A stretch of 64,000 bases of DNA from Erythrobacter sp. YJ-T3-07 (GTDB lineage Bacteria > Pseudomonadota > Alphaproteobacteria > Sphingomonadales > Sphingomonadaceae): the NCBI RefSeq assembly GCF_015999305.1, contig NZ_JAEAGP010000001.1:1054001-1118000 (forward strand), read 5' to 3'. Numbering within the stretch: position 1 is the stretch's first letter; the number at the start of each line of letters is the position of its first letter. Positions 46,470 through 56,105 of the stretch are shown here, in pieces. The notes beneath the pieces are model-generated. The model worked only from the letters and a program-made list of their open reading frames with translations, did no database searches and was not told the origin of the DNA. Both the position numbers and the translations under genes were made by a program.

Positions 46470-47476
46470 GGTGCGTCGTGCCTTGCCAGCCACGCGCGCA
46501 GGATCGCCTTGCTCTCCATCGGGCGGTCCGTGAAGAAGCCGTGTGCCGCTCCGGGAACCACGCCGAATTCGGCACCCGGCGTCATCGCCACATAATCCTG
46601 CACGGTGTCGATCCGCGCCTCGTCGTACTGGCCGATCAGGAACAGCGTACGCGAACCGTCGATCTGCGCGAGCAGCGGGACCGCGTCGTAGGTCTTGAGC
46701 GAGCCCTTGGAGCGAAACTCGCTCGGCCCCCACATTGCGTTGTAGATCACCGGGTTGAAGCCCTGTCCTCCGATCCTTTCGGAATAGGCGCGCAGCGCGG
46801 CGGTGGCCGGTTCGCGGCGGTTGAACTCGGCGTAGAACGCGTCGGTTGCTGCGGCGCATTGCTCCGCAGGTGGGGATGCGTCGGTCTCGCACGCGGCGAT
46901 GGTTTGCTGGACATCCTGCGGCAGGTCTTCGAGCAGGATGTTGGCATCCGCGATCCACCGCTCGGTATTGATGTAGGTCCCGCCCAGCACGGTGGAGGCG
47001 ACATGCTGCGGGTACTTCGCGGCATATTCCAGCGCGATTGCCGATCCCCAGCTGTGGCCGACCACGTGCCAGCGTTCGACGCCGAGCGTTCGCCGGATCG
47101 TCTCCAGTTCCTCGACAAACCGCTCGACGCGCCAGTTGGCGGGATCGTTCGGGTGGTCGGACTTCCCGCTGTCGAGTTGGTCGTACAGGATCACCCCACG
47201 CTCGTCCGCCAGCCCGAGCATCGAAGCGAGGCCGTTATGCGTGCCGCCGGGGCCGCCGTGGAGGAACACCACCGGCGGCGCTGCGTCGAGATCGCCGTTT
47301 ACGCGGATATACACGTTGCCGCCTTCGACGGGGACCATCAACTCGCGGTCGGGCGCGGCGTAGGCTTCCACCGCAACGGTCTGGACCGGGGCAGGGGCGC
47401 GCACTGTCTCGGGCGGAGGAAGCGTTGCGCATCCCGACAGGGCGAGCGCAGCGGTGACAAGGATGGTGCGGATCAT
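46466..47476 (-). CDS. Alpha/beta-hydrolase lipoprotein, proline iminopeptidase-like
   Basis: 336 residues. Lipobox LALSGC ([22 protein letters not shown]). The mature region has the oxyanion [14 protein letters not shown], the nucleophile elbow [13 protein letters not shown] (Ser), [12 protein letters not shown] (Asp) and GAAHGFF (His). HGGPGG and GHSWGS are typical of S33 proline iminopeptidases. Expected to face the periplasm. Overlaps cmk (GTGA) and the upstream small membrane gene (ATGA). Substrate unknown. Confidence 0.87.
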   Translation of the reverse strand: MIRTILVTAALALSGCATLPPPETVRAPAPVQTVAVEAYAAPDRELMVPVEGGNVYIRVNGDLDAAPPVVFLHGGPGGTHNGLASMLGLADERGVILYDQLDSGKSDHPNDPANWRVERFVEELETIRRTLGVERWHVVGHSWGSAIALEYAAKYPQHVASTVLGGTYINTERWIADANILLEDLPQDVQQTIAACETDASPPAEQCAAATDAFYAEFNRREPATAALRAYSERIGGQGFNPVIYNAMWGPSEFRSKGSLKTYDAVPLLAQIDGSRTLFLIGQYDEARIDTVQDYVAMTPGAEFGVVPGAAHGFFTDRPMESKAILRAWLARHDAP

Positions 47477-47727
47477 GGCTGCTTCGCGGCCTTCTTCTCA
47501 CGGATGGCCTTGGCAATGCCCCAGATTGCGATCGCGGCCCAGAAGCCTTCGAGTACGAGGCTGGGCCAGTTGGTGTGCACCAGCAGGCTGACCGTCAGCA
47601 GGGCCGCGCCTGCGAGGTTGGTGCCGTGCAGGATGTACGGGTTCGGCGCCTTGCTCGACGTGAGATAGGCATAGGCACCGATGATGCAGGCCATCCCGAC
47701 GAAGCCGATGAGCGAGTAGATATCCAT
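47473..47727 (-). CDS. Small membrane protein (CBU_0592-like)
   Basis: 84 residues with three hydrophobic segments: IYSLIGFVGMACIIGAYAYL, LHGTNLAGAALLTVSLLVH and PSLVLEGFWAAIAIWGIAKAI. The asparagine-rich link ...SKAPNPYILHGTNLAGA and the final EKKAA look like the CBU_0592-type family of small inner-membrane proteins. Translated upstream codons are repeat-derived, so MDIYSL at 47727 is the start. It sits between a repeat element and the hydrolase gene. Confidence 0.75.
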   Translation of the reverse strand: MDIYSLIGFVGMACIIGAYAYLTSSKAPNPYILHGTNLAGAALLTVSLLVHTNWPSLVLEGFWAAIAIWGIAKAIREKKAAKQP

Positions 47728-47736
47728 TGTCACCTT

Positions 47737-47908
47737 ATCCCTCTCCGCGCACGGGGAGAGGATACGAAGGCTCGGCGCGAACAGCGCCTGGCCGGAGTTG
47801 GAGAGGGGCTCGTACACCATCGAGCTCGAACGCCCCTCTCCGAGCTGCGCTAGCTCCTGTCGGAGCAAGCTGCGCTATCCTCTCCCCGCACGGGGAGAGG
47901 GGGAGGGG
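47737..47908. repeat. Composite palindromic element upstream of the CBU_0592-like gene
   Basis: Hairpins CCTCTCC...GGGGAGAGG at about 47740-47762 and CCTCTCCCC-GCAC-GGGGAGAGG at 47879-47900 flank a middle palindrome with GAGAGGGG at 47810-47817 and CCCCTCTC at 47833-47840. A TTGGAGAGGGG-like tail precedes the middle. The element fills most of the aroA-47727 gap and is related to the TTGGGGAGGGG repeats. Confidence 0.75.
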
Positions 47909-47919
47909 TGGCATGGCGA

Positions 47920-49248
47920 TCACCGCGTCACCTCATTCAGCAGCGCCATGAAATTGGGGAAGCTGGTCGCGATGGGGCTGGTGTCGTCCACCTCCACCCC
48001 GTCGCGGGTGACGAGGCCCGCGACCGCCATGCTCATCGCGATGCGGTGATCGAGATGCGTCTTTACCCGCGCATTGGCACTGCCGCGCAGCGGTTCGCCG
48101 CCGGTTCCGTGGATCGTCAGCCCGTCGTCACGCTCTTCCACCCGCGCGCTGATCGTCTCCAGCGCGGCGGTCATGGTGGCGAGGCGGTCGCTTTCCTTGA
48201 CCCGCAGTTCTTCGAGCCCGCGGGTAACCGTGGTGCCCTTTGCCAAGGCGGCGGCGACGAACAGTACGGGGAATTCGTCGATCATGCTCGGCGCAATGGC
48301 CGGATCGACCTCGATGCCCTTGAGCGATGCATGGCGCACGCGCAGGTCCGCGACAGGCTCTCCGCCAACTTCGCGAGCGTCGACTTCCTCGATATTGGCA
48401 CCCATCTGCCGCAGCACGTCGACCAGCCCGGCGCGGGTCGGGTTCATGCCGACATTGCGGATCGTGAGGTCGCTCCCCTCGACCAGCGTGGCGGCGACCA
48501 TGAAGAAGGCGGCAGAGGAGGGATCGCCCGGCACGGTGAGGGTCTGGGGGCGCAGGTCGACCTGCCCGGTCAGGCGAATCACGCGGGTGCCGTCCTCCTC
48601 GCCAATCTCCAGCTCAGCGCCGAAGCCGCGCAGCATGCGTTCGGAGTGGTCGCGGGTGGGCACCGGCTCGATCACCGAGATGACGCCCGGCGTATTGAGC
48701 CCGGCGAGCAGCACCGCGCTCTTCACCTGTGCGCTCGCGACGGGCAGGCGGTAGGCGATCGGTACGGCAGGATGCGCGCCTTCCAGCATCAGCGGCATGG
48801 TGCCGCCGGGGCTGGGGGTGAAGCGCGCGCCCATCTGGCTCAACGGATCGATCACGCGGCCCATCGGGCGTTTCGACAGGCTCGCATCGCCGGTGAAGGT
48901 CACGGTGATCCCGTGGCTCGCGACCAGCCCCATCAGCAGGCGGGCCGAGGTGCCGCTATTGCCGCAGTCGATCGCCGCCTGCGGTTGCAGCAATCCGCCG
49001 ATGCCGACGCCATGAACGTGCCAGGTTGCATCGTCATCGCGGTAGAGATCCGCGCCCATCGCCCGCATCGCGGCGGCGGTCGCCAGCACGTCCTCGCCCT
49101 CCAGCAGGCCGGAAACGCGCGTTTCGCCCACGGCCATCGCGCCCAGGATCAGCGAGCGGTGGCTGATCGACTTGTCGCCGGGCACCGCGATGCTCCCGCG
49201 CAAGGGGCCGGCAGGGCTGAAGCGATGGGAGGCAGCGGTGTCATTCAT
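47920..49248 (-). CDS. aroA: 3-phosphoshikimate 1-carboxyvinyltransferase (EPSP synthase)
   Basis: 442 residues from [10 protein letters not shown]. Shikimate-pathway landmarks: [16 protein letters not shown] (~25-40), [15 protein letters not shown], and [11 protein letters not shown], plus [17 protein letters not shown] at the C-terminus. It transfers enolpyruvyl from PEP to shikimate 3-phosphate. The motif [10 protein letters not shown] (rather than LGNAGTAMRPL) suggests the class II EPSPS type. It diverges from the TIGR02300 gene. Confidence 0.96.
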   Translation of the reverse strand: MNDTAASHRFSPAGPLRGSIAVPGDKSISHRSLILGAMAVGETRVSGLLEGEDVLATAAAMRAMGADLYRDDDATWHVHGVGIGGLLQPQAAIDCGNSGTSARLLMGLVASHGITVTFTGDASLSKRPMGRVIDPLSQMGARFTPSPGGTMPLMLEGAHPAVPIAYRLPVASAQVKSAVLLAGLNTPGVISVIEPVPTRDHSERMLRGFGAELEIGEEDGTRVIRLTGQVDLRPQTLTVPGDPSSAAFFMVAATLVEGSDLTIRNVGMNPTRAGLVDVLRQMGANIEEVDAREVGGEPVADLRVRHASLKGIEVDPAIAPSMIDEFPVLFVAAALAKGTTVTRGLEELRVKESDRLATMTAALETISARVEERDDGLTIHGTGGEPLRGSANARVKTHLDHRIAMSMAVAGLVTRDGVEVDDTSPIATSFPNFMALLNEVTR

Positions 49249-49394
49249 GCGCGGGCGGCTTTGACACCGGCATTGGTGCATGGCAAGGCGCGCGCCATTC
49301 TTGATTCGGGGCGGTGGCGGCCCCAAGTCAGCCCTCACGGAAATTCACATCGGCGCGCGCGAAGATGGCAGCGCCCGCAAGAAGGACATCTCTC

Positions 49395-49727
49395 ATGGTC
49401 AAACCCGAATGGGGCACCAAGCGCACCTGCCCCAAGTGCGGCACGCGTTTCTACGATCTGGGCAATGAAGACCCGGTGACCTGCATCGAATGCGAGAACA
49501 CCTGGACGCCCGAGCCGGTGCTCAAGTCGAAGCAGCCGATTCCCTTCGAGGAAGAGAAGAAGAAGAAGGACGAGGAGGCCGACAGCGATCTGGCCGATGA
49601 CGATCTGGAGGATATCGACGTCGATGACGACGACGATTCGCCGGATAACGAGGTCGATCTGGGCGGCGACGACGATCTGGGCGTCGCCAAGTCCAAGGGT
49701 GACGACGACGATAACGACGACACCTGA
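49395..49727 (+). CDS. TIGR02300 family protein
   Basis: 110 residues. N-terminus MVKPEWGTKRTCPKCGTRFYDLGNEDPVTCIECENTW with two CxxC pairs (zinc ribbon), followed by PFEEEKKKKDEE and a C-terminal half of almost only Asp/Glu. This is the alphaproteobacterial TIGR02300 family, function unknown. The ribbon plus acidic tail suggests nucleic-acid-linked or protein-binding activity. It is divergent from aroA, a conserved neighbourhood. Confidence 0.92.
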   Translation: MVKPEWGTKRTCPKCGTRFYDLGNEDPVTCIECENTWTPEPVLKSKQPIPFEEEKKKKDEEADSDLADDDLEDIDVDDDDDSPDNEVDLGGDDDLGVAKSKGDDDDNDDT

Positions 49728-49755
49728 TTTTTCGTATCGCGGGCGGATATTCCGC

Positions 49756-49783
49756 TTGCAAAGGGGCGCCGTGCTTTCTAAAC
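49756..49783 (+). promoter_or_regulatory. Promoter of tRNA-Ala
   Basis: TTGCAA at 49756-49761, 16-nt spacer and CTAAAC at 49778-49783, 21 nt before the tRNA. It overlaps an inverted repeat (GGCGCCGT/ACGGCGCC) located between the two boxes. Confidence 0.55.
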
Positions 49784-49804
49784 GGCGCCTCCCACAACCG
49801 GCAC

Positions 49805-49880
<76 letters not shown>

Positions 49881-49938
49881 CCGGTTCAAAGGGTAGTTCG
49901 CTACCCTGATGTGAGTTTCAGAAGGGGCACCGCCCCGA

Positions 49939-49973
49939 CGCTGGCCGACGAGGTTTCGTCCGCCGGCGTTTTT
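49939..49973 (+). terminator. Terminator after tRNA-Ala
   Basis: A 13-bp imperfect stem, CGCTGGCCGACGA at 49939-49951 and TCGTCCGCCGGCG at 49956-49968, followed by TTTTT. A short GGGTAG-TTCG-CTACCC hairpin also lies just after the tRNA. ffh therefore needs its own promoter. Confidence 0.75.
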
Positions 49974-50018
49974 CGCGTTTAATCCGGTATCGTGCCGGAG
50001 ATGGAGTAAGCGGCTAGC

Positions 50019-51506
<1,488 letters not shown>

Positions 51507-51544
51507 CCGAAACCGACTTAGATTAAGACCAAGGACGAACCGAA

Positions 51545-52003
51545 ATGGCTATTGCACTCCGACTTTCCCGTGGCGGCGCCAAGAAGCGCCCCTATTACCG
51601 CATCGTTGCCGCCGACTCGCGCTATCCGCGTGACGGCCGCTATCTCGAGCAGATCGGCACCTACAACCCGTTGCTCGCCAAGGACGACGAGAAGCGCGTC
51701 CAGCTGAACGAAGACCGCGCCAAGTACTGGCTCGGCGTCGGCGCGCAGCCGAGCGACCGTGTCGCCCGCTTCCTCGATGTCGCCGGCATCCGTGAGCGTG
51801 CTGCGCGCAACAACCCGAACAAGGCCGAGCCGGGCGAAAAGGCCAAGGAACGCGCCGAGGAAAAGGCCGCCAAGGAAGCCGAAGCCGCCGAAGCGCTGAA
51901 GGCTGCCCAGGAAGCTCCGGCTGAAGAAGAAGCCAAGGCTGAAGACACCGCCGCCGAAGCTCCGGCTGAAGAAGCTGCGGGCGAAGAAAAGGCCGAAGGC
52001 TGA
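51545..52003 (+). CDS. rpsP: 30S ribosomal protein S16
   Basis: 152 residues. The S16 domain covers ~1-85 ([42 protein letters not shown]...). Residues ~95-152 form an Ala/Glu/Lys tail that roughly doubles the E. coli length (82), as in related sphingomonads. The stop overlaps the rimM ATG by one base (TGATG). First of the rpsP-rimM-trmD-rplS group. Confidence 0.97.
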   Translation: MAIALRLSRGGAKKRPYYRIVAADSRYPRDGRYLEQIGTYNPLLAKDDEKRVQLNEDRAKYWLGVGAQPSDRVARFLDVAGIRERAARNNPNKAEPGEKAKERAEEKAAKEAEAAEALKAAQEAPAEEEAKAEDTAAEAPAEEAAGEEKAEG

Positions 52004-52602
52004 TGACATCTCCCTCTCCCCAGCGGGGGAGAGGGTCGGGAAGAGGGGGCGCGGCTGAAAACGCTGCGCCCGCCGCTTCCCCCCTCCCAACCCTCCCCCC
52101 CGAAGGTGGGAGGGCTATTGTTTTAGCCGCCGTCACCGGCGCGCACGGGGTGGCGGGCGAGGTTCGCCTCAAGCTGTTCGGCGATGATGTCGATGCGCTC
52201 AAGGCGCACAAGACCTTCAATGACGGCCAGCTGACCGCCTCCAAGATCCGCTCCGACAACAAGGGTGGGGCGATCGCCCGCTTCGCCGAGGTTCCCGACC
52301 GCACCGCTGCCGAAGCCATGCGCGGCACCTTGCTTAGCGTATCGCGCGACGCGCTGCCCCCGCTCGAAGAAGGCGAGTTCTATCACGCCGACCTGATCGG
52401 CCTGCCGGTGGTGACCACCGACGGGGCCGCAGTCGGCCGCGTGATCGATGTTGCCAATTACGGCGCGACCGACATTGTCGAGATCGCGCATGATCCCGTG
52501 CCCGAAAAGGGCCCGAAGACCTTCATGGTCCCGATGATCCCGACTGCCGTGCCCGAATGGGATGACAAGCGCCTTGTGATCGCCGCCGAATTCGCTGAGT
52601 AG
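52003..52602 (+). CDS. rimM: Ribosome maturation factor RimM with repeat-derived N-terminus
   Basis: 199 residues. Residues ~38-199 are RimM: AAVTGAHGVAGEVRLKLFG, RTAAEAMRGTLLSV, EEGEFYHADLIGLPVVTTDG and PRC-barrel region GRVIDVANYGATDIVEI...VPMIPTAVPEWD. It binds S19 and assists 30S maturation. Residues 1-37 ([16 protein letters not shown]...LPTLPPEGG) are not RimM; they are encoded by a REPIN-like palindromic element (52011-52114). No start codon lies between the element and the RimM core, so the ATG overlapping the rpsP stop is used. Confidence 0.93.
   Translation: MTSPSPQRGRGSGRGGAAENAAPAASPLPTLPPEGGRAIVLAAVTGAHGVAGEVRLKLFGDDVDALKAHKTFNDGQLTASKIRSDNKGGAIARFAEVPDRTAAEAMRGTLLSVSRDALPPLEEGEFYHADLIGLPVVTTDGAAVGRVIDVANYGATDIVEIAHDPVPEKGPKTFMVPMIPTAVPEWDDKRLVIAAEFAE
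52011..52114. repeat. REPIN-like palindromic element inside rimM
   Basis: Hairpin CCCTCTCCCC...GGGGAGAGGG at 52012-52035 with tail TCGGGAAGAGGG; a central palindrome GGGCGCGGC/GCTGCGCCC at 52047-52071; then the inverted copy, tail CCCTCCCAA and hairpin 52091-52114. The unit keeps the rimM frame open. Confidence 0.85.
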
Positions 52603-52608
52603 AGGGTC

Positions 52609-52944
52609 ATGTTCATGATCCTTGGCCTGTTGGTGATGGTCGCGGTCCTCGTCGGGCTGACGCTGGCAATCGCCTTCATGCTCGACGTCATGGCGCCCAA
52701 AACCTCCTGGAAAATGCGCGCGGTCTGGGCGGCTTTGATCGGTGCTTACGTGCCAGCGTCTCTGCCGATCCTGACCCTTTTGAGCGAGATCGGTTTTACC
52801 GCCGAGGCGATCCCGCCGGTGAGCGCGCTGGTCGTCGGGGCGTTCATTCTGGCGGCGGTGATCGGCTTCCCCGTGGCGTACGTCTTCTCGAAGAAGCGCG
52901 CAGCCGGGCGCTTCCCGGCCGAACCTGCGAAGGATTTCGACTGA
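52609..52944 (+). CDS. Small membrane protein in the rimM-trmD interval
   Basis: 111 residues, three hydrophobic segments (MILGLLVMVAVLVGLTLAIAFML, VWAALIGAYVPASLPILTLL and VSALVVGAFILAAVIGFPVAYVF) then a basic tail. Starts 6 nt after rimM; its stop overlaps the next ATG by one base (TGATG). No family recognised. Confidence 0.7.
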   Translation: MFMILGLLVMVAVLVGLTLAIAFMLDVMAPKTSWKMRAVWAALIGAYVPASLPILTLLSEIGFTAEAIPPVSALVVGAFILAAVIGFPVAYVFSKKRAAGRFPAEPAKDFD

Positions 52945-53522
52945 TGGGGCCGGGTGGCAGTTCGCTGCCGCCCCCCGCGCTCGCGACCGATCTGTGGCAG
53001 CGGCTGGCCGATTACGAGATCGGCCCGGCGGATGCTGCGTTCACCTTCACCCAGCGGCTGGCGCGGGAGAACCGCTGGAGCGCGAACTATGCCGCGCGCG
53101 TCCTCACCGAATACAAGCGGTTCTGCTGGCTCGCCTGCGAGGCGGGTCACGAGGTCACCCCGTCGGACGCGGTCGATCAGGTGTGGCACCTGCACCTGAC
53201 CTTCAGCCGCGACTACTGGGATCGCTTCTGCCCCGAGGTGCTGCGGATGCCGCTGCACCATGGGCCGACCGCGGGCGGGACGGTGGAGCGGACGCGCTAT
53301 TACGACCAGTATGCGCAAACGCTCGCCAGCTATGAAGCGCATTTCGACGAGCCTGCGCCGGAGGATATCTGGCCCGATGCGCGTCGCCGATTCCTCGTCG
53401 ACCCCAAGGCTGTGCGGGTGAATCCGGCGGACGCCTTCATCGTGCCGCGAGGCAAAGCCTATGGTTTCGTCGCGACGATCGGGCTAGCGCTGGTCGCGCT
53501 GCTACTGGGGGTGCTGCTGTGA
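52944..53522 (+). CDS. Glycine-rich-domain (GRDP/DUF1399-like) protein
   Basis: 192 residues. Helical domain with EYKRFCWLACEAGHEVTPSDAVDQVWHLHLTFSRDYW, where VDxVWHxHL...Y is the core motif of the GRDP-like family. C-terminal membrane anchor FVATIGLALVALLLGVLL. The family is often paired with TIGR04222 proteins, as here. Role unknown. Confidence 0.8.
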   Translation: MGPGGSSLPPPALATDLWQRLADYEIGPADAAFTFTQRLARENRWSANYAARVLTEYKRFCWLACEAGHEVTPSDAVDQVWHLHLTFSRDYWDRFCPEVLRMPLHHGPTAGGTVERTRYYDQYAQTLASYEAHFDEPAPEDIWPDARRRFLVDPKAVRVNPADAFIVPRGKAYGFVATIGLALVALLLGVLL

Positions 53523-53535
53523 GGAATGGGGCGCA

Positions 53536-54372
53536 ATGAATATCGATCTGGCGCAATACGGCGCGGCACAGTTCATCATGCTCTATGCCGGGCTGATCGT
53601 GCTCGGCTGGCTGCTCGCGCTGATCGTGCCCGCGATCCTGCGCCCGACAGGCGAGCCGGGCCGCCCGCGCGATTTCGGCCAGTTCGCCGCGCTGGCAAGC
53701 GGCAAGGCCCGCTATGCCGAGGCGGTGATGGCCGACCTGCTCGCTTCGGGCCGGCTGGAGCTGGAGGGCAAGAAATTCCATGTGCGCGACCGGCAGGCCG
53801 CCACCGGCGGCGCGGAAACGCGGCTGATGTCGCTCGGCGACAGTTTCGGATGGCGGACCTTCGCGCGCGCGATCGACGGGGCCTATCAGGCGGATCGCGA
53901 CGCGCTGGTCGATGCGGGCCTGCTGACCGGATCGGGCCAGGCGCTGCCGGTGCGGATCGTGGCCGCGCTGCCGATGCTCGCGATCGTCCTGCTCGGGCTG
54001 TATCGCCTGCAGGCCGGGAGCGCGGAGGGGGAGCCGGTGGGCATCCTCGTGATCCTGATCGCGCTGGGCGCGGTGGTGATCGGCTGGCGCCTGATCGCCG
54101 GCCTGCGCCGCACCCGGGAGGGCGAGCGCGCGCTGAAGGAGGCACGGCAGGAGCATGTCGGGCTCAAGCGCGCGCCGACCCGCGACCAGATGGGGCTGGG
54201 CGTCGCGATCTTCGGCACCGCCGTGCTGGCGGGTACGCCGTTCGACCCGCTGCACGCGATGCGCCATGGCGGCGGAGGCGATGCGGGCTATGCCGGAGAT
54301 GGTGGGGGCGATGGCGGCGATGGCGGCGGATCGGGCTGCGGCGGCGGTGGCTGCGGCGGGTGCGGAGGATAG
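53536..54372 (+). CDS. TIGR04222-domain membrane protein with Gly/Cys-rich tail
   Basis: 278 residues. N-terminal membrane segment (AQFIMLYAGLIVLGWLLALIVPAIL), a soluble domain with GRPRDFGQFAALASGKARYAEAVMADLLASGRL, two more membrane segments (~135-150 and ~165-182), then a low-complexity C-terminus of Gly, Asp and Cys ending in repeated GCGG. Matches the TIGR04222 family. 13 nt after the GRDP-like gene. Confidence 0.85.
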   Translation: MNIDLAQYGAAQFIMLYAGLIVLGWLLALIVPAILRPTGEPGRPRDFGQFAALASGKARYAEAVMADLLASGRLELEGKKFHVRDRQAATGGAETRLMSLGDSFGWRTFARAIDGAYQADRDALVDAGLLTGSGQALPVRIVAALPMLAIVLLGLYRLQAGSAEGEPVGILVILIALGAVVIGWRLIAGLRRTREGERALKEARQEHVGLKRAPTRDQMGLGVAIFGTAVLAGTPFDPLHAMRHGGGGDAGYAGDGGGDGGDGGGSGCGGGGCGGCGG

Positions 54373-54394
54373 TCGCGAGCTTTGCTTGATATAT

Positions 54395-54697
54395 ATGGGG
54401 ATTCTGGTCTTCCTTTCTGCCTTGCTGGGCGCTGTTTTCCTCATCTGCCTAGTTGGAAATCTGGCGGTGCGGGGAGTGGTGCGCGATGAACGCTGGCAGG
54501 TCCGACTGGCGTTACTGGTGGTTCCATTCCTGCCAGCGGTCGTTGCATATTTCTGGATTTATCCGGGACTGATGCCTTGGAACGCGGCCGGGGCGATCAT
54601 GCTTTACCCTCTGTTCCACGTCGTATTCGTACTGGCATCCGCCGTGTCGTTGCTCATCTTGGAGAAAATTCGATTTCGTTCACCGCCACCGTCTTGA
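54395..54697 (+). CDS. Small membrane protein overlapping trmD
   Basis: 100 residues from [12 protein letters not shown]. Three hydrophobic segments (~3-24, ~37-58, ~66-90). Base composition is visibly lower in G+C than its neighbours, suggesting acquisition. The last 25 nt overlap the proposed ATT start of trmD. Weak ribosome-binding site; no family recognised. Confidence 0.6.
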   Translation: MGILVFLSALLGAVFLICLVGNLAVRGVVRDERWQVRLALLVVPFLPAVVAYFWIYPGLMPWNAAGAIMLYPLFHVVFVLASAVSLLILEKIRFRSPPPS

Positions 54698-55512
54698 CCC
54701 TCTACCCCGAGATGTTTCCCGGCCCGCTCGGCGTGTCGCTCGCCGGGCGTGCGCTGCGTGAGGGCGCATGGTCGCTCGACACCGTGCAGATTCGCGATTT
54801 CGCGACCGACAAGCATCGTACGGTGGACGATACGCCTGCCGGGGGCGGGGCGGGCATGGTGCTCAAGTGCGATGTGCTGGCAGCGGCGCTGGATAGTGTG
54901 ACTGATACGCCCCTCCCCGTGCGGGGAGGGGTTGGGGAGGGGCGTGCTGCACCCGAAGCGTCGACCACCCACCCCTCAATCCCCTCCCTCAAGGGAGGGG
55001 AAGCCAGAGTCCCCGTCCTCGCGATGACACCTCGCGGAAAACCGATCACGCAGGCGCGCATTCGCAAGATCGCGGAGGGACCGGGCGTCACCATCCTGTG
55101 CGGCCGGTTCGAGGGGTTCGACGAGCGGCTGTTCGAGGCGCGCCCTTTTATCGAGGAAGTCAGCCTTGCCGACATCGTCCTGTCGGGCGGAGAGACCGCC
55201 GCAATCGCCATACTCGACGCTTGCATTCGGCTGCTTCCGGGAGTAATGGGCGCGGCTTCAAGCGGGACCGAGGAGTCGTTCGAGGACGGCCTTCTGGAAT
55301 ACCCGCACTACACCCGACCTCAGGAATGGGAAGGGCGCACGATCCCCGAAGTGCTGCGATCGGGGGATCATGCGAAGATCGCGGCGTGGCGAAAGCAACG
55401 CTCCGAAGAGATGACACGGTTACGCAGGCCGGATTTGTGGGAGCGTCACACCGATGCTCCGGTCCAGTCTGCCTCTGGCGCGCAGCGAGAAACGAAGGAC
55501 CAGGACCAATGA
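54673..55512 (+). CDS. trmD: tRNA (guanine37-N1)-methyltransferase with internal repeat-encoded insert
   Basis: 279 residues. TrmD landmarks: [40 protein letters not shown], the SAM-knot [55 protein letters not shown]. It makes m1G37. Residues ~76-114 are a REPIN-derived insertion between AALD and [10 protein letters not shown], not present in other TrmD known to me. No ATG/GTG/TTG precedes the homologous N-terminus; ATT at 54673, 8 nt after GGAG, is proposed. TGA overlaps rplS (ATGA). Confidence 0.93.
   Translation: MSFTATVLTLYPEMFPGPLGVSLAGRALREGAWSLDTVQIRDFATDKHRTVDDTPAGGGAGMVLKCDVLAAALDSVTDTPLPVRGGVGEGRAAPEASTTHPSIPSLKGGEARVPVLAMTPRGKPITQARIRKIAEGPGVTILCGRFEGFDERLFEARPFIEEVSLADIVLSGGETAAIAILDACIRLLPGVMGAASSGTEESFEDGLLEYPHYTRPQEWEGRTIPEVLRSGDHAKIAAWRKQRSEEMTRLRRPDLWERHTDAPVQSASGAQRETKDQDQ
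54898..55014. repeat. REPIN-like palindromic element inside trmD
   Basis: Hairpin CCCCTCCCCG-TG-CGGGGAGGGG at 54910-54931 plus tail TTGGGGAGGGG at 54932-54942, then an inverted copy with tail CACCCCTCAAT and hairpin CCCCTCCCT-CA-AGGGAGGGG at 54981-55000. Length is a multiple of three and the frame stays open. Confidence 0.88.
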
Positions 55513-55895
55513 ACCTGATTCAGCAGCTCGAAGCCGAAGCGATTGAAAATCTCGGCAAGGATATTCCGGAATTCCGCTCCGGCGACACCGTGCGCGTCGG
55601 CGTGAAGGTCGTCGAAGGTACGCGTGAGCGTATTCAGAACTTCGAAGGCGTGGTCATCGCGCGTTCGAACCGCGGCATGGGTTCCAACTTCACCGTTCGC
55701 AAGATGAGCTTCGGCGAAGGTGTGGAGCGTGTGTTCCCGCTCTACTCGCCGATCGTCGACTCCATCACCGTGGTCCGCCGCGGCGTCGTGCGTCGTGCGA
55801 AGCTCTATTACCTGCGCGGCCGCACCGGCAAGAGCGCGCGCATCGCCGAACGTCGCGATGTGCGCCCCGCCAAGGGTGAGAAGAAGGACGCGTAA
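55509..55895 (+). CDS. rplS: 50S ribosomal protein L19
   Basis: 128 residues. [51 protein letters not shown] and [20 protein letters not shown] and [13 protein letters not shown] are classical L19. The protein lies at the 30S-50S interface. ATG overlaps the trmD stop by 4 nt. Confidence 0.98.
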   Translation: MNLIQQLEAEAIENLGKDIPEFRSGDTVRVGVKVVEGTRERIQNFEGVVIARSNRGMGSNFTVRKMSFGEGVERVFPLYSPIVDSITVVRRGVVRRAKLYYLRGRTGKSARIAERRDVRPAKGEKKDA

Positions 55896-55924
55896 GCGCG
55901 GCTTTCTCACAAGCGAAACAGGAA

Positions 55925-55953
55925 AGGGCGGTCCGGCAGGGCCGCCCTTTTTC
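55925..55953 (+). terminator. Terminator of the rpsP-rplS operon
   Basis: AGGGCGGTCC at 55925-55934 pairs with GGGCCGCCCT at 55939-55948 (one G-T pair, 4-nt loop), then TTTT. Confidence 0.82.
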
Positions 55954-55975
55954 GTTGGCCGCTTGTCATTCTCCC

Positions 55976-56097
55976 CCGTCATTGCGAGGAGCGTCAGCGA
56001 AGAAGCAATCCATGGCGGATCGCCCTGCATGTCGGGCGGTTGGCCACGGGATCGCCGCGCGCCCCTGCGGGGTGCGTGCGGTGACGACGGAGAGGAC
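55976..56097. repeat. CGTCATTGCGAGGAGC-type dispersed repeat
   Basis: Left arm GTCATTGCGAGGAGCG...GAAGCAATCC at 55978-56011 and a degenerate right arm ending in GCGGTGACGAC near 56081-56091 form a long inverted repeat. The left arm matches a well-known dispersed bacterial repeat type. It lies immediately upstream of the S9 peptidase gene. Confidence 0.65.
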
Positions 56098-56105
56098 TTA
56101 CATCA

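Noticed and set aside
54155..54394. Long N-terminal extension of the small membrane gene before trmD
   Set aside because: The added codons are the out-of-frame reading of the Gly/Cys tail region of the TIGR04222 gene; the hydrophobic protein starts at 54395.
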